Positions 17,457 to 32,354 are shown, counted from the stretch's first letter. The stretch: 64,000 nt of DNA from an uncultured Pelagibacteraceae bacterium (GCA_902598825.1 CACKDD010000004.1:35242-99241), one strand, 5' to 3'. Notes: generated by a model from the sequence alone, not told the origin. A program made the numbers and translations.

Positions 17457-18650
17457 TTGATCAAAAAAGTAAAAAAAACTCACTCAAAAAATTCTCAAAT
17501 TAATACAGGTATTTTAGTTCTTGAAAATAAGAAAGTTTTTAAGGGTATTGGGATAGGTTACCAAGGGGAAGCAACTGGAGAGGTTTGTTTTAATACCTCA
17601 TTAACGGGATACCAAGAAATAATATCAGACCCATCCTATGCGGGACAAATTATAAACTTTACATTTCCACATATTGGCAATGTTGGAACTAACAAAGAAG
17701 ATTTTGAGTCTGATAAAATTTGGACTAAAGGGGTAATTTTTAATTCAGAAATAACTTCACCATCAAATTATAGATCTTTTCAACATTTAGATGCTTGGCT
17801 TAAAAAAAATAAAATAGTTGGAATTACAGGACTGGATACTAGAAGTTTAACTAATTTTATCAGAGACAAAGGTGCTCCAAAGGGGACTATTGCTTACTCA
17901 AAAAAAGGAAGATTTAATATTAGTAAGCTTACAAACTTAACAATAAAGTGGAGTGGATTAAAAAATTTAGATCTTGCAGAAGCTGTGACCACACCAAAGA
18001 ATTATATTTGGAAAGGACTAAAAACGTGGAAAAAAGAAATAGGTTATAAAAAAAATACTAAAAATTCTTTTCATGTAGTGGCCATAGATTATGGAATCAA
18101 AAAAAATATTCTTAGGTATTTTTCTGACTTTAAATGCAAAGTCACTGTAGTTTCGTGTAAGACATCTGCTAAAAATATTTTATCTCTTAAACCTAATGGT
18201 ATATTTTTATCAAATGGGCCTGGAGATCCAGCTGCAACCGGAAAATATGCCATTAAAATAGTTAAAAGTCTTATTGAAAAAAAATTACCTTTATTTGGTA
18301 TTTGTCTTGGTCATCAAATACTTGCACTAGCATTAGGTGGCAAAACGAAGAAAATGAAATTAGGGCATAGAGGTGCAAACCACCCAGTTAAAAATTTAAT
18401 TCATGACAATGTAGAAATTACTAGTCAAAACCATGGTTTTGAAGTTGTCAAAGAAAGTTTACCAAAAAATATTGAGGTCACTCATAAATCTCTATTCGAT
18501 AACAGTATTGAGGGTATTAAATTAAAAAATAATCCAGTGTTTTCTGTTCAGTACCATCCAGAGTCAAACCCTGGACCACAAGACAGCGTGTATTTATTTC
18601 AAGAATTTATTAACAATATGAAAAAAAATGCCAAAAAGAAAAGATCTTAA
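17457..18650 (+). CDS. carA: Carbamoyl-phosphate synthase small subunit (glutaminase)
   Basis: CarA hydrolyses glutamine and channels ammonia to CarB for carbamoyl phosphate, feeding arginine and pyrimidine synthesis. The 397-residue protein has the N-terminal CarA domain ([18 protein letters not shown]) and a class I glutamine amidotransferase domain with catalytic Cys283 in GICLGHQ, and His367 and Glu369 in YHPES. No ATG is available near the 5' end. The frame begins with a TTG at 17457 directly after a stop codon, and this gives the expected N-terminus. It overlaps carB by 23 bases. Confidence 0.96.
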   Translation: MIKKVKKTHSKNSQINTGILVLENKKVFKGIGIGYQGEATGEVCFNTSLTGYQEIISDPSYAGQIINFTFPHIGNVGTNKEDFESDKIWTKGVIFNSEITSPSNYRSFQHLDAWLKKNKIVGITGLDTRSLTNFIRDKGAPKGTIAYSKKGRFNISKLTNLTIKWSGLKNLDLAEAVTTPKNYIWKGLKTWKKEIGYKKNTKNSFHVVAIDYGIKKNILRYFSDFKCKVTVVSCKTSAKNILSLKPNGIFLSNGPGDPAATGKYAIKIVKSLIEKKLPLFGICLGHQILALALGGKTKKMKLGHRGANHPVKNLIHDNVEITSQNHGFEVVKESLPKNIEVTHKSLFDNSIEGIKLKNNPVFSVQYHPESNPGPQDSVYLFQEFINNMKKNAKKKRS

Positions 18651-21600
18651 AAAAATATTAGTTGTTGGCGCAGGGCCCATTATTATTGGTCAAGCATGTG
18701 AATTTGATTATTCAGGAACCCAAGCATGTAAAGCATTAAGAGATGAGGGATACAAGGTTGTGTTAATTAATTCAAATCCAGCAACAATTATGACTGATCC
18801 AGATGTTGCTGATAAAACTTATATTGAGCCTATTACTTTAGAGGTTTTAGAAAAAATTCTCAAAAAAGAAAAACCAGATGCAATCTTACCCACCATGGGA
18901 GGTCAAACTGCTCTTAATCTGGCAATGGAAGCTGAAAAAAAAGGAATTTTAAAAAAATACAAAATAGAACTAATTGGAGCAAATTCTAAAGCTATTGCTA
19001 ATGCAGAAGATAGAAAGAAGTTCAGAAAAAATATGATTGATATTGGTTTAGATTTACCTAAATCTGAAATTGTTAATAACATAAACCAATCTTCTAAAGT
19101 TTTAAAAAAAATTGGGTTACCTGCAATTATTAGGCCTGCATTTACACTAGGAGGTTTAGGTGGAGGAATAGCTAAGAATATAAAGGACTACTTAAAAATT
19201 ATCAAAACTGGTTTGTATGAATCCCCTGTTAGTCAAGTTCTAGTAGAGGAATGTTTAGAGGGTTGGAAAGAATTTGAAATGGAAGTTGTAAGAGATAAAA
19301 AAGATAACTGTATAATCATCTGCTCAATTGAAAATGTTGATCCAATGGGAATACATACCGGAGACTCTGTGACTGTTGCCCCAGCACTCACTTTAACCGA
19401 TAAAGAATACCAGGTAATGAGAAATGCCTCTATTGCTTGTTTAAGAAAAATTGGAGTTGAAACAGGTGGTTCAAATGTTCAATTTGCCATAAATCCTAAA
19501 AATGGTCGTATGGTGGTGATTGAAATGAACCCAAGAGTATCTAGATCATCAGCTCTTGCATCAAAAGCAACTGGATTTCCAATCGCAAAAGTTGCAGCTA
19601 AACTTGCTGTTGGTTATACTTTGGATGAACTAAAAAATGAAATTACTAAAATAACTCCAGCATCATTCGAGCCAAGTATAGACTATGTGGTAACTAAAAT
19701 TCCAAGATTTACTTTTGAAAAATTTTCGACTTCCCCAGCAACTTTAGGTACATCAATGAAGTCTGTTGGAGAAGCAATGGCAATAGGTAGAAATTTTAAA
19801 GAGTCGCTTCAGAAAGCTTTGGTCTCTCTTGAAACTGGCTTTTCAGGGTTAGATAGAATTTTCGATCTAAATAAAAAACAAATTGAAAAAAAACTTAAAG
19901 AAAATATTCCTAATAAATTACTATTAGTTGCTGAAGCAATTAGAAAGAAAATCAATTTAAAAAGAATATTTGCATTATCTAAAATTGATCCTTGGTTTTT
20001 AGAACAAATAAAAGAAATAATAGATAGTGAATTTAAAATCAAAAGCAAAGGATTACCAAAAAATTTTAATGAATTAAATAAAATAAAATCTATTGGTTTT
20101 TCTGATAAAAAATTAGCAGAATTAACAAATACTTCGGAAGATGTAATAAGGCAAAAAAGAACTGCTCTTAAAATTTTACCTGTATTCAAGAAAGTTGATA
20201 CCTGTGCGGCTGAATTTAAATCCTTTACACCCTACATGTACTCAACTTATCAAAGAAATTTTTCAATAAAGTCTGAGTGTGAAGCTGATCCATCAGCTAA
20301 GAAGAAAATTATAATATTGGGAGGAGGTCCAAATAGAATTGGACAAGGAATTGAATTTGATTATTGCTGTTGTCAGGCAAGTTTTTCTCTTAAAGATGCT
20401 GGTTTTGAAACTATAATGGTTAATTGTAATCCAGAAACAGTTTCGACTGATTATGATACCAGTGACAGACTATATTTTGAGCCCTTAAAAGAAGAGTATG
20501 TTTTTAACATAATTAAAAGAGAAAGGGAGAAAGGTAATTTAATTGGTATTATTGCACAATTCGGTGGTCAAACTCCAATTAAACTAGCAAAATTTTTATA
20601 TGAGAATAAACTTCCAATTTTAGGAACACAATATACTTCAATAGACTTAGCTGAGGATAGAGATAGATTTAGAAATCTTCTTAACAGATTAAAATTAAAA
20701 CAAGCAGAAAGTGGAATTGCAAAAACTTATAAACAAGCAATCCAAATAGCAGAAAAAATTGGTTTGCCGTTGATGGTAAGACCTTCATATGTGTTAGGTG
20801 GAAGAGCTATGGAAATTGTTCATGAAAAAAGTCAACTTAAAAACTTTGTTCAGGAAGCATTTAAAGTTGCAGAAGATAACCCAATTTTAATAGACAAATT
20901 TATTGATCATGCAATGGAGGTAGATGTTGATGCAATATCTGACGGAACACAAGTACATGTTGCTGGTATTATGCAGCATATAGAGGAGGCTGGAATTCAT
21001 TCGGGAGACTCAGCTTGCAGCTTACCTCCAATATCAATTAAGCCTTTCTTAATTAAAGAAATTGAAAATCAAACTAAAAAATTAGCTTTAGCATTAAAGG
21101 TCAAAGGTTTCATGAATATTCAGTTTGCTATCAAAAAAGATGAAATTTATGTTATCGAAGTAAATCCGAGGGCAAGTAGAACGGTACCATTTGTTTCAAA
21201 AGCAAAAGGTCTACCTCTTGCTAAAATTGCTTCAAGAGTAATGGCTGGAGAAAAATTATCTAAGTTTAATTTAAGAGATAAATCCAATGGTATGTTTGCT
21301 GTTAAAGAGGCGGTGTTTCCATTTAATAAATTTCCTAATAGTGATTTACTTTTGGGTCCTGAAATGAAATCAACTGGGGAAGTTATGGGATTTGACAAAA
21401 ACTTTGGAATGGCATTTGCTAAAAGTCAAATAGCTTCAGCTAACTCTTTACCTAAGCAAGGTCTTGCTTTTATTTCTTTAAAAAATTCTCATAAAGACGA
21501 GGGAATTGATTTGGCAAAAGAATTAATAAAACTTAAATTTTCTCTGTGTGCTACAAAAGGAACTGCAGAGTATATCAGAAAACATGGTATGAGATGTAAA

Positions 21601-21852
21601 ATTATAAATAAAGTCAGTAGTGGCTCACCTCATATAGTTGATGTTTTAGACTCTAAGAAAATTGCATTAGTAATAAACACTGGAGGTGGAAATAGTGAAC
21701 ACAGATTAAATGATGCAATAGCTCTTAGAAGAGGAACGCTTAAAAACAAAGTTCCATATTGTACTAATATGTCAACTGCACTTGCATGTTTAGAGGCTAT
21801 TAAATCTCTTAAAACTAAAAAATTAGAAGTCAATTCTCTACAGGATATTTAA
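18628..21852 (+). CDS. carB: Carbamoyl-phosphate synthase large subunit
   Basis: The ammonia-using synthetase half of carbamoyl-phosphate synthase. The 1074-residue protein contains two homologous ATP-grasp halves: an N-terminal carboxyphosphate unit with [14 protein letters not shown], and a C-terminal carbamoyl phosphate unit with [14 protein letters not shown]. The two are joined by an oligomerisation segment, and a C-terminal MGS-like allosteric domain ([15 protein letters not shown]) follows. Length is normal. Its stop codon shares the bases TTAA with the stop of the convergent 2OG oxygenase gene. Confidence 0.98.
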   Translation: MPKRKDLKKILVVGAGPIIIGQACEFDYSGTQACKALRDEGYKVVLINSNPATIMTDPDVADKTYIEPITLEVLEKILKKEKPDAILPTMGGQTALNLAMEAEKKGILKKYKIELIGANSKAIANAEDRKKFRKNMIDIGLDLPKSEIVNNINQSSKVLKKIGLPAIIRPAFTLGGLGGGIAKNIKDYLKIIKTGLYESPVSQVLVEECLEGWKEFEMEVVRDKKDNCIIICSIENVDPMGIHTGDSVTVAPALTLTDKEYQVMRNASIACLRKIGVETGGSNVQFAINPKNGRMVVIEMNPRVSRSSALASKATGFPIAKVAAKLAVGYTLDELKNEITKITPASFEPSIDYVVTKIPRFTFEKFSTSPATLGTSMKSVGEAMAIGRNFKESLQKALVSLETGFSGLDRIFDLNKKQIEKKLKENIPNKLLLVAEAIRKKINLKRIFALSKIDPWFLEQIKEIIDSEFKIKSKGLPKNFNELNKIKSIGFSDKKLAELTNTSEDVIRQKRTALKILPVFKKVDTCAAEFKSFTPYMYSTYQRNFSIKSECEADPSAKKKIIILGGGPNRIGQGIEFDYCCCQASFSLKDAGFETIMVNCNPETVSTDYDTSDRLYFEPLKEEYVFNIIKREREKGNLIGIIAQFGGQTPIKLAKFLYENKLPILGTQYTSIDLAEDRDRFRNLLNRLKLKQAESGIAKTYKQAIQIAEKIGLPLMVRPSYVLGGRAMEIVHEKSQLKNFVQEAFKVAEDNPILIDKFIDHAMEVDVDAISDGTQVHVAGIMQHIEEAGIHSGDSACSLPPISIKPFLIKEIENQTKKLALALKVKGFMNIQFAIKKDEIYVIEVNPRASRTVPFVSKAKGLPLAKIASRVMAGEKLSKFNLRDKSNGMFAVKEAVFPFNKFPNSDLLLGPEMKSTGEVMGFDKNFGMAFAKSQIASANSLPKQGLAFISLKNSHKDEGIDLAKELIKLKFSLCATKGTAEYIRKHGMRCKIINKVSSGSPHIVDVLDSKKIALVINTGGGNSEHRLNDAIALRRGTLKNKVPYCTNMSTALACLEAIKSLKTKKLEVNSLQDI

Positions 21853-22514
21853 GTATTTACTTTCCAATCAGTTTCGAAAGTCACATAATTTACTTGGATA
21901 CATCTTCTTTCTTTAACTATTTTCTTCTTTTCCATCCCATGCCAAGTATTTGGCCCACTAGTAAACAAATATCCATAATTATGCTTATAAGGAACTGTTT
22001 TAACTTTTTCTAATTTCTCGTTATAAAAATCTGTGCCTAAGTCTTCAGACTCATTTGCATTATTTACAAAAATTAAACCAGACATTAGTTTTTCTTTAAT
22101 GTCACAATGAGGCTTCAACCAAAATCCTTCTCGATCACAGATAACTTCCAAACGAACATATGAATTTGATAAATCTTTATTTATCATTTTTGAAATATTT
22201 TCATAAACCTCTTTTGATTGTAGTTCATTAATAAATTTTACTAAATGAGGAAATTGTGAAGCGTTATCTTTTGTTATAAAACATCTAAATTTAATTGCCT
22301 TACCTCCAGAAGAATCTCCTTTTCTAAATTCTGCAGCACCTCCATCAATCGCTCTTGTTCCATCATAATTTAGATTATGTTTACTTACATCTGGAATATC
22401 AGCTTTGACAATTTCTTCTATTGCGGCATCAGTAAGTGCATCGTAATACTCATAATGTTCAAATGGAAATTCATGTTTTTTGGATTGTTTTTGAATTGAA
22501 TTGATAAAAGACAT
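21849..22514 (-). CDS. Putative 2-oxoglutarate/Fe(II)-dependent oxygenase
   Basis: A 221-residue protein with the double-stranded beta-helix iron-binding pattern: HxD at His136-Asp138 (LKPHCDIKE), a distal His192 in NTWHG, and Arg203/204 (ERRCIQVNY) placed to bind 2-oxoglutarate. This suggests a prolyl-hydroxylase-like dioxygenase. The substrate cannot be told from sequence. It shares a TAATG junction with the upstream ELM1-like gene, so the two are probably translated together and may act in one pathway. Confidence 0.7.
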   Translation of the reverse strand: MSFINSIQKQSKKHEFPFEHYEYYDALTDAAIEEIVKADIPDVSKHNLNYDGTRAIDGGAAEFRKGDSSGGKAIKFRCFITKDNASQFPHLVKFINELQSKEVYENISKMINKDLSNSYVRLEVICDREGFWLKPHCDIKEKLMSGLIFVNNANESEDLGTDFYNEKLEKVKTVPYKHNYGYLFTSGPNTWHGMEKKKIVKERRCIQVNYVTFETDWKVNT

Positions 22515-23458
22515 TAAGAATTAATTTTTTGTTTAATTATTTTTGCTACTCTATTAGTTTCATCTAGTTTTTGATAGTTCCAATTTTCCTCTTCCTCACC
22601 TAAATTTCTAATTATATTTAATTCTCTAAATAATTTTCTAAATTTTTGGAATCTTTTATCATTTTTTTTAGGTGAAATATTTGCGACATAAATAGGTTTT
22701 CCAGTTAAAGCTGCCTCTGAAATCATTGAGCTTGAGTCACAAGTTACCACTATACTTTGAGATATTGATAAAGCAGATAAATAAGCTTTTTTATCAATAT
22801 TATCAATAATTGTGTGATTTTCCCCAAAATATTCTTTAGCATAAACGATTGAATTTTTTGGTGTTCTCATAGATGGAATGACAACAAGCTGAAAATCATT
22901 TTTTTTTAAGAAATTATTTAAAAGAAAGAAAATATTTTCAATATTTTTTAAAGAATAGTCATAGTACTTAGTTGGACCACCCAAAATTAAAGTGCAAATT
23001 TTTCTTTGATCTTTTTTAATAAATAAATTTAAATAATCTTTGTTCTTAATTATTTCATCATTTGTAAGATAGTGAATCGCACCTTTCGTATTAATTACAT
23101 TTAGACCTTTTATGGAGTCATGTTCAGGAGCAACTATAAAATCAAAATTGTTGAAATTTACTTTTGGATCTTGAATATGAATACTAATTACTTTTTTTTT
23201 AAAACTATTTTTAAGATGAATTGAGGGAATTACACTTTTGCGTCCACAAGAAATAATCATATCAAAATCAGATTGATTAACTTTTTTGTAAACTATTTGT
23301 GAAATTGGAGTGAATTTTGGAGGAATCATTTTCCAAAAATTATTTAGTTCAACTGTATGGTGTGTAAAATCTATGTTTAAAGCTTTTGCTAAACCCTCTA
23401 CTTGGCTGATCATGCCATGCATGCCTTGAGTTAATAATATACCTTTTAATTTGTTCAT
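22514..23458 (-). CDS. ELM1/GtrOC1 family protein (putative glycosyltransferase)
   Basis: A 314-residue protein of the family named after plant mitochondrial fission protein ELM1, predicted to have a GT-B glycosyltransferase-like fold. Characteristic segments are GMHGMISQVEGLAKAL near the N-terminus, LILGGPTKYY in the middle and VTCDSSSMISEAALTGKPIYV near the C-terminus. Bacterial members are widespread in alphaproteobacteria but not well characterised; a role in surface polysaccharide or lipid glycosylation is possible. It diverges from trxB with only 21 bases between start codons. Confidence 0.75.
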   Translation of the reverse strand: MNKLKGILLTQGMHGMISQVEGLAKALNIDFTHHTVELNNFWKMIPPKFTPISQIVYKKVNQSDFDMIISCGRKSVIPSIHLKNSFKKKVISIHIQDPKVNFNNFDFIVAPEHDSIKGLNVINTKGAIHYLTNDEIIKNKDYLNLFIKKDQRKICTLILGGPTKYYDYSLKNIENIFFLLNNFLKKNDFQLVVIPSMRTPKNSIVYAKEYFGENHTIIDNIDKKAYLSALSISQSIVVTCDSSSMISEAALTGKPIYVANISPKKNDKRFQKFRKLFRELNIIRNLGEEEENWNYQKLDETNRVAKIIKQKINS

Positions 23459-23479
23459 TAATTACTATATAGCTTCCAT

Positions 23480-24427
23480 ATGAGTCAAAATCCAACTAAA
23501 CACACAAAAGTGTTAATAATTGGATCCGGTCCAGCTGGTTACACGGCTGCAGTTTATGCAGCTCGTGCAATGTTAAACCCAATTTTGGTTTATGGATCTG
23601 AACCTGGAGGTCAATTGACAACAACTACTGATGTTGAAAATTATCCTGGGTTTGCTGATGTTATTCAAGGACCTTGGTTAATGGATCAAATGAAAGAGCA
23701 AGCAAAAGCAGTTGGTACTGAGATGATAGAGGATCATATTGGATCGGTAAATTTAAAATCGACTCCATTTGAAGCAATTGGTGATAGTGGTCAAAAATTT
23801 ACTGCAGATAGTATTATTATTTCAACTGGTGCTCAAGCAAGATGGTTAAACATAAAATCAGAGCAAGAATTTAGAGGTTTTGGAGTGTCGGCATGTGCTA
23901 CATGTGATGGATTTTTCTTTAAAGAAAAAGAAGTAGCAGTTGTTGGTGGTGGTAATGCTGCTGTAGAAGAAGCAATGTTTCTTACGAAGTTTGCTTCGAA
24001 GGTCAAATTAATTCACAGACGTGATAGTCTGAGAGCAGAAAAAATGCTTCAAAAAAAATTAATGGAAAACAAAAAAATTGAAATTATTTGGGATACTATA
24101 ATTGAAGACGTGATAGGTGATAAAGAACCTAAAAATGTCAAAGGTATTAAAGTAAAAAATGTAAAAACAAATAAAATTGAAGAAATCAAAGTTGATGGTT
24201 TATTTGTTGCAATTGGTCATGATCCAGCAACTTCATTATTTAAAGATCAATTGAAAATGGATAATGAAGGATATTTGATTACCAAACCGGACTCTACTGA
24301 AACTAATGTTCCTGGAGTTTATGCTGCAGGAGATGTGAAGGACAAAACATTTAGACAAGCTGTAACCGCTGCAGGTATGGGATGTATGGCTGCACTTGAG
24401 GCTGAAAAGCATCTTTCGCATAAGTAA
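23480..24427 (+). CDS. trxB: Thioredoxin-disulfide reductase
   Basis: An FAD enzyme that uses NADPH to reduce thioredoxin. The 315-residue protein has an N-terminal FAD-binding motif (IGSGPAGYTAA), the redox-active ACATCDG with Cys139 and Cys142, an NADPH-binding GGGNAAVEEA, and the C-terminal FAD motif VYAAGDVKD. Length matches the low-molecular-weight bacterial type. Confidence 0.96.
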   Translation: MSQNPTKHTKVLIIGSGPAGYTAAVYAARAMLNPILVYGSEPGGQLTTTTDVENYPGFADVIQGPWLMDQMKEQAKAVGTEMIEDHIGSVNLKSTPFEAIGDSGQKFTADSIIISTGAQARWLNIKSEQEFRGFGVSACATCDGFFFKEKEVAVVGGGNAAVEEAMFLTKFASKVKLIHRRDSLRAEKMLQKKLMENKKIEIIWDTIIEDVIGDKEPKNVKGIKVKNVKTNKIEEIKVDGLFVAIGHDPATSLFKDQLKMDNEGYLITKPDSTETNVPGVYAAGDVKDKTFRQAVTAAGMGCMAALEAEKHLSHK

Positions 24428-24428
24428 A

Positions 24429-25376
24429 GTGAAAAATAATTTACATGTTTTTTTAGGAGCAACTGTAGCTGATGCTGCAGCTAGACCATTACATTGGGTT
24501 TATAATCAGAAAAAACTACTAACTTATATTAAGGGAAAACAAGACTTTACCTTCTTAAAAAAAAATAAAAGTCCTTTTTACAATATTAAAACTGGCAAAG
24601 TTTCTGGTTATAATGAAGTTGGTCAAGTGATGTTCAAAACTTTAGTTGAAGGTCATCGAAATATAGAAGAAAGATTTAAAAAAAATATTACAAAAAATTT
24701 TGGTCCAGGAAGTATTTACTGGAAAAATTTAAATCTAAGAGCAAAATACAGAAAAGTTAAAGACTGGCGAGGAATAATAAAAGGACCTTGGATCCATCAA
24801 AATATCATTGAAACTGTAAGAAATATTAAATCTAAAAAAAAATTAACTGGAGGTAAAAAGGTAAACGAGTCTGATGGTTATTGTGCTGCTCTTCCATATT
24901 TTTTGTATGGCTATAATCTTAAAGATGTAAAAAAAATTATCTCTGCAATAACTGTTTCAAAAATAAGTCTCAAATATGCTTTAGCAAAATTTTATCTAAT
25001 AGATTTAGCACTAAAAGGTTGCAAAGATCCTATAAACGAATTCATGAAGATATTTAAAAAAAATTCATATTTCAAAAGTGTTGTTGAAGATATGAAAAAA
25101 GTTAAAAGATTAAAATCAAAACCTCACCCTCTTGTGGTTAAAAAATTGGGCATGGCTTGTAGCTATCCAGGAACATTTAATAGCTCAATTCATTCAATTA
25201 TTAATTCCACAAATTATAAAGGGGCTATTTTAAAAACTATTAAAGCTGGTGGCTGTAACTGTTCTAGAGTTAATTTTATTGGAGCTTATTTTGCTGCTTT
25301 AAAAGGAATAGGTACTATCCCGAAATCTTGGATAAAAAAAACTGATTTAGCTAAAAAAATATTAGAGCAAAAATAA
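24429..25376 (+). CDS. Divergent ADP-ribosylglycohydrolase-like protein
   Basis: A 315-residue protein resembling the all-helical ADP-ribosylglycohydrolase/crystallin-J1 fold: GATVADAAARPLHWVYN near the start, SYPGTF, and a C-terminal GGCNCSRVNFIGAYFAALKGIGTIPKSW region. In true ARH enzymes the last motif is GGDxDT with metal-binding aspartates. Here the aspartates are Cys, Asn and Cys, and the N-terminal TDDT motif is not visible. Magnesium-dependent hydrolase activity is therefore doubtful and the function is unknown. The GTG at 24429, one base after the trxB stop, is the likely start; the frame also has a TTG at 24396 inside trxB. Confidence 0.65.
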   Translation: MKNNLHVFLGATVADAAARPLHWVYNQKKLLTYIKGKQDFTFLKKNKSPFYNIKTGKVSGYNEVGQVMFKTLVEGHRNIEERFKKNITKNFGPGSIYWKNLNLRAKYRKVKDWRGIIKGPWIHQNIIETVRNIKSKKKLTGGKKVNESDGYCAALPYFLYGYNLKDVKKIISAITVSKISLKYALAKFYLIDLALKGCKDPINEFMKIFKKNSYFKSVVEDMKKVKRLKSKPHPLVVKKLGMACSYPGTFNSSIHSIINSTNYKGAILKTIKAGGCNCSRVNFIGAYFAALKGIGTIPKSWIKKTDLAKKILEQK

Positions 25377-25382
25377 AATTAT

Positions 25383-28761
<3,379 letters not shown>

Positions 28762-28780
<19 letters not shown>

Positions 28781-29517
28781 TTATTACTGGAGGAGCAACC
28801 AGAATAGGTGCTGCAATAGCAAAAAAATTATCAGGACCAAAAATTGAAATTGTAATTCACTATAACAAATCAAAATCCAAGGCTGAAAAGCTTAAAGAAG
28901 AATTAAAAAAGAATGGTACTATTGTTTATTTAGTAAAAGCAGATCTAGGTAGCGAAAATGATGTAGATAAAATTATCAAATTTTCAAAATTGAAATTAAA
29001 ATATTTTGATTGTTTAATAAATAATGCCTCTTTATTTGAAAACGATAAATTAGAAAATTTTACAGTTAAAGGTTGGGATCTTCATTTAAATGCAAATCTT
29101 AAAGCACCTGCATTGCTATCTAAGGGTTTTGCAAAAAATACCAAAGGAAAAAATAATAATATAATTAATATTATTGATCAAAGAGTCTTTAAACTAACAC
29201 CTTACTTTTTTTCATATACATTAAGTAAAACAGGTCTTTATACTCTCACTAAAACTAGTGCAATGAGCTTAGCTCCAAAGATACGTGTCAACGGCATAGC
29301 TCCAGGTCCAACAATTAAAAATAAAAGACAAACTCAAAAACACTTCAAAAAACAGTATTTTGCTACACCATTAAAACAGCAAGTTGATGTTAAGGAGATC
29401 TGTAGTGCTGTTGACTTTTTTATTAAAAACAGCTCTATTACAGGTCAAGTTTTAGCCATTGATAGTGGTCAAAGTTTAAACTGGCAAACACCAGACATTA
29501 TGGGAAGTAAAGAATGA
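28762..29517 (+). CDS. SDR oxidoreductase, pteridine-reductase (FolM) like
   Basis: A 251-residue short-chain dehydrogenase/reductase. The cofactor motif TGGATRIG, with Arg in place of the usual Gly, is typical of pteridine reductases and FolM, which prefer NADPH. NNAS and the catalytic Tyr/Lys in SYTLSK are present. It is followed directly (ATGA overlap) by a dihydroneopterin-aldolase-like gene, which supports a role in folate or tetrahydromonapterin metabolism. A generic 3-oxoacyl reductase role is the alternative. Confidence 0.75.
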
Positions 29518-29939
29518 AAAAAAATAATCTTAAAATAGTAAAGATAGACAAATCAAAAAAATTATTTAATTACGAGAAAAAAATTTTAATTAATGAGCTT
29601 ATTTTAAATCTTAAACTTGGCTATTATGACTTCGAAAAAGAAAAGTCCCAAAAAGTTAAATTTAGTCTTGAAATTGATTATGAGGATAAAAAACCAACCA
29701 ATGATAAAGATATAAAGTCTATAGTAAACTATGGAACAATTGTTAAATTAATAACAAAACTAGTTAAAAAGAAACATTATAATTTCTTAGAGTCTCTTGC
29801 AGAGGCAGTTTTTGATGAATTATTTAAAGACAAAAGGATTGGTAGAATATTGTTAAAAATTGAGAAATTAGAAATTTTAAAAGACTGTTCATCAGTTGGT
29901 ATTCAAATTACCAAAAAAAGAAGTCATGATAAGTTCTGA
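29514..29939 (+). CDS. folB: Dihydroneopterin aldolase-like protein (FolB family)
   Basis: A 141-residue protein matching the FolB/T-fold family. FolB cleaves dihydroneopterin to hydroxymethyl-dihydropterin in folate synthesis. Recognisable parts are [19 protein letters not shown] (usually IGIxxxExxxxQ), [11 protein letters not shown], and [10 protein letters not shown] with the conserved Glu. The catalytic Lys would be among the KIEKLE segment. About 20 extra N-terminal residues precede the domain. It is linked by a four-base overlap to the SDR gene. Confidence 0.75.
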   Translation: MKKNNLKIVKIDKSKKLFNYEKKILINELILNLKLGYYDFEKEKSQKVKFSLEIDYEDKKPTNDKDIKSIVNYGTIVKLITKLVKKKHYNFLESLAEAVFDELFKDKRIGRILLKIEKLEILKDCSSVGIQITKKRSHDKF

Positions 29940-31761
29940 TATCGGAAAAGAAGTAATTAAAAAAGAGCTCACACTTATTCCTAAACTCCCTGGGGTATAC
30001 AGGATGCTTAATGAAAAAGGAGATATTCTCTACGTCGGCAAAGCAAAAAATTTACCTAATAGACTTAAAAGTTATATAGCTGAAAAGAATCATATTATTA
30101 GAACAGAGAGAATGTTATCTCAAACCAGGAAACTCGAAATAACAACTACTTCAAATGAAAGTGAAGCATTACTTCTTGAAGCAAACCTAATTAAAAAACA
30201 TAAACCTAAGTTTAACATTCTACTAAGAGATGACAAATCTTTCCCGTTTATCTTTATTAGTAATAAAGACAAATGGCCACAAATTAAAAGACATCGTGGA
30301 AAGAAAACAGGTGAAGGTTTTTATTTTGGTCCTTTTGCATCAGCAGGATCAGCCAATTGGACAATTAAAATGATACAGAAGATTTTTCACTTAAGAGTGT
30401 GTGATGATACAGTTTTCAAAAATAGAGAACGTCCTTGTATTTTATATCAAATTAAAAGATGCTCTGGACCTTGTGTCGGGTATATAGAGAAAGAGGAGTA
30501 TAAAAAAACAGTAGATGATGCAATAGAATTTGTATCTGGCAAATCAAGGAAGATACAAAAAAGTCTTTCTGACCAGATGGAAAAAGCCAGTGAGGATTTA
30601 GACTTTGAAAAAGCAACAATTTTAAGAGATAGGATAAAATCTTTAAATATTATTCAATCTTCTCAAAGAATTAATGAAGCTAATTTGATCGAAGCTGATG
30701 TAATTGCAGGATATAAAGAGTCTGGCAAAACTTGTATTCAAGTTTTTTTTTATAGATCAAAACAGAATTGGGGCAATCAAGCTTTTTTTCCTAAACATGA
30801 TCCAGATGAAAAATTGTGTAATATATTAAATTCATTTGTCTCTCAATTTTATGAAAACAAAAGTGTACCATCATCAATAATTTTATCTGAGGATATTAAA
30901 GAAAAAATTTTAATAGAGAAAACTCTTTCTCAAAAAGAAAGTAAACAAATTAATATCTCTGTTGCAAAAAAAGGATCAAAATTAAAAGTTATTAATCAAG
31001 CAATAAAAAACGCTAAAGATAGTTTAAATCGAAAACTTTATGAAAGTCAGAATAATCGAGAATTATTTGATGCTGTTGTAAGCAAGTTTAATTTAGAAAC
31101 AAATATTAACCTAATTGAGGTTTATGATAACAGTCATATTCAAGGAACCAATAGCGTCGGTGCTTTAATTGCTTACGGAGATGAAGGATTTATAAAAAAA
31201 AGATACAGAAAATTTAATATAAAAAATAAAGAAAATGAACAAGATGATTATGGAATGATGCGAGAGGTATTGAATAGAAGATTTAAAAGGGCTGTCCAAG
31301 AAAAAGATAACTATTTATCTTTTCCAGATTTGGTTATTGTAGATGGTGGAAAAGGACAGTATTCTGTAGCAAGAGAGACTTTAAATGAATTAGGACTACA
31401 CGATATACCTATCATCGCGATAGCAAAAGGTAAATTTCGGAATAGTGGTAATGAAACCTTTTTTTACAATGGAAAAGAATTTAAATTTACCAAAAATGAT
31501 CCTACCCTCTTCTTTCTTCAACGAATTCGAGATGAGTCACATCGTTTTGCAATAAGCGCTCATAGAGCTAAAAGAAAAAAAGGAATTAGTAAATCTTTAC
31601 TTGATCAAATAGAGGGTATTGGCTCTATTAGAAAAAGAGCTCTATTGAACCATTTTGGCTCTGCTAGGGCAGTAGAATCTGCAAGTCTTGATGAAATAAA
31701 ATCAGTTGAAGGTGTTGAGGTAAAAGTTGCAAAAAAGATATATAACTTTTTTCATGAATAA
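29926..31761 (+). CDS. uvrC: Excinuclease ABC subunit UvrC
   Basis: The dual-incision endonuclease of nucleotide excision repair. The 611-residue protein has an N-terminal GIY-YIG nuclease ([21 protein letters not shown]), a cysteine-containing region ([19 protein letters not shown]), a UVR domain ([13 protein letters not shown]), an RNase H-like nuclease domain ([23 protein letters not shown]) and C-terminal helix-hairpin-helix motifs. The frame reaches back to a TTG at 29896, but the ATG at 29926 matches the usual N-terminus and overlaps folB by 14 bases. Confidence 0.96.
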   Translation: MISSDIGKEVIKKELTLIPKLPGVYRMLNEKGDILYVGKAKNLPNRLKSYIAEKNHIIRTERMLSQTRKLEITTTSNESEALLLEANLIKKHKPKFNILLRDDKSFPFIFISNKDKWPQIKRHRGKKTGEGFYFGPFASAGSANWTIKMIQKIFHLRVCDDTVFKNRERPCILYQIKRCSGPCVGYIEKEEYKKTVDDAIEFVSGKSRKIQKSLSDQMEKASEDLDFEKATILRDRIKSLNIIQSSQRINEANLIEADVIAGYKESGKTCIQVFFYRSKQNWGNQAFFPKHDPDEKLCNILNSFVSQFYENKSVPSSIILSEDIKEKILIEKTLSQKESKQINISVAKKGSKLKVINQAIKNAKDSLNRKLYESQNNRELFDAVVSKFNLETNINLIEVYDNSHIQGTNSVGALIAYGDEGFIKKRYRKFNIKNKENEQDDYGMMREVLNRRFKRAVQEKDNYLSFPDLVIVDGGKGQYSVARETLNELGLHDIPIIAIAKGKFRNSGNETFFYNGKEFKFTKNDPTLFFLQRIRDESHRFAISAHRAKRKKGISKSLLDQIEGIGSIRKRALLNHFGSARAVESASLDEIKSVEGVEVKVAKKIYNFFHE

Positions 31762-31769
31762 AAATTTTT

Positions 31770-32354
31770 ATGCTTAGAAAAATACCAAATATATTAACTA
31801 TAGGTCGGATATTAATAGTCCCGTTTTTTGTATTAGCATTTTATTTGCCAGGTTTTTATGGAGATTTGACTGCTTTAATTCTGTTTATTGTTGCTTCATT
31901 CACTGATTTTCTAGATGGAATGTTAGCACGATTACTTGGACAAGAGTCAAAACTAGGTGAATTGTTAGATCCGATTGCAGATAAGATTATTGTAGCGACT
32001 GCTTTAATTCTTTTAGTAATGGATGGAACGATACGTCATTATGAAGTCATAGCAGCAATAATAATTTTAACACGTGAAATTTTGATATCTGGTTTAAGAG
32101 AGTTTTTAGCAAAAGGAAAAATTAAACTACCTGTTTCAAGTCTCGCAAAATTAAAAACAGTTTTACAAATGGTTTCAATTGCACTTTTACTTTCTGGAGA
32201 AACTGGAAATAAAATTATTAATTTTCAAGATTATAATGCACAAACAATTGGCATAATTCTTTTATGGCTTTCAGCGGCTTTAACTCTTTTTACTGGATAC
32301 GATTATATGCGTAAAGGAATAGACCATGCAATATCAGAAGACAACAAAGATTAG
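31770..32354 (+). CDS. pgsA: CDP-diacylglycerol--glycerol-3-phosphate 3-phosphatidyltransferase
   Basis: An integral membrane enzyme that makes phosphatidylglycerol phosphate, the committed step to phosphatidylglycerol. The 194-residue protein has several membrane helices and the CDP-alcohol phosphotransferase signature DGMLAR followed by GELLDPIAD (pattern DG-x2-AR-x8-G-x3-D-x3-D). It follows uvrC by eight bases, a neighbourhood common in proteobacteria. Its stop codon shares TTAG with the convergent ilvE stop. Confidence 0.94.
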   Translation: MLRKIPNILTIGRILIVPFFVLAFYLPGFYGDLTALILFIVASFTDFLDGMLARLLGQESKLGELLDPIADKIIVATALILLVMDGTIRHYEVIAAIIILTREILISGLREFLAKGKIKLPVSSLAKLKTVLQMVSIALLLSGETGNKIINFQDYNAQTIGIILLWLSAALTLFTGYDYMRKGIDHAISEDNKD

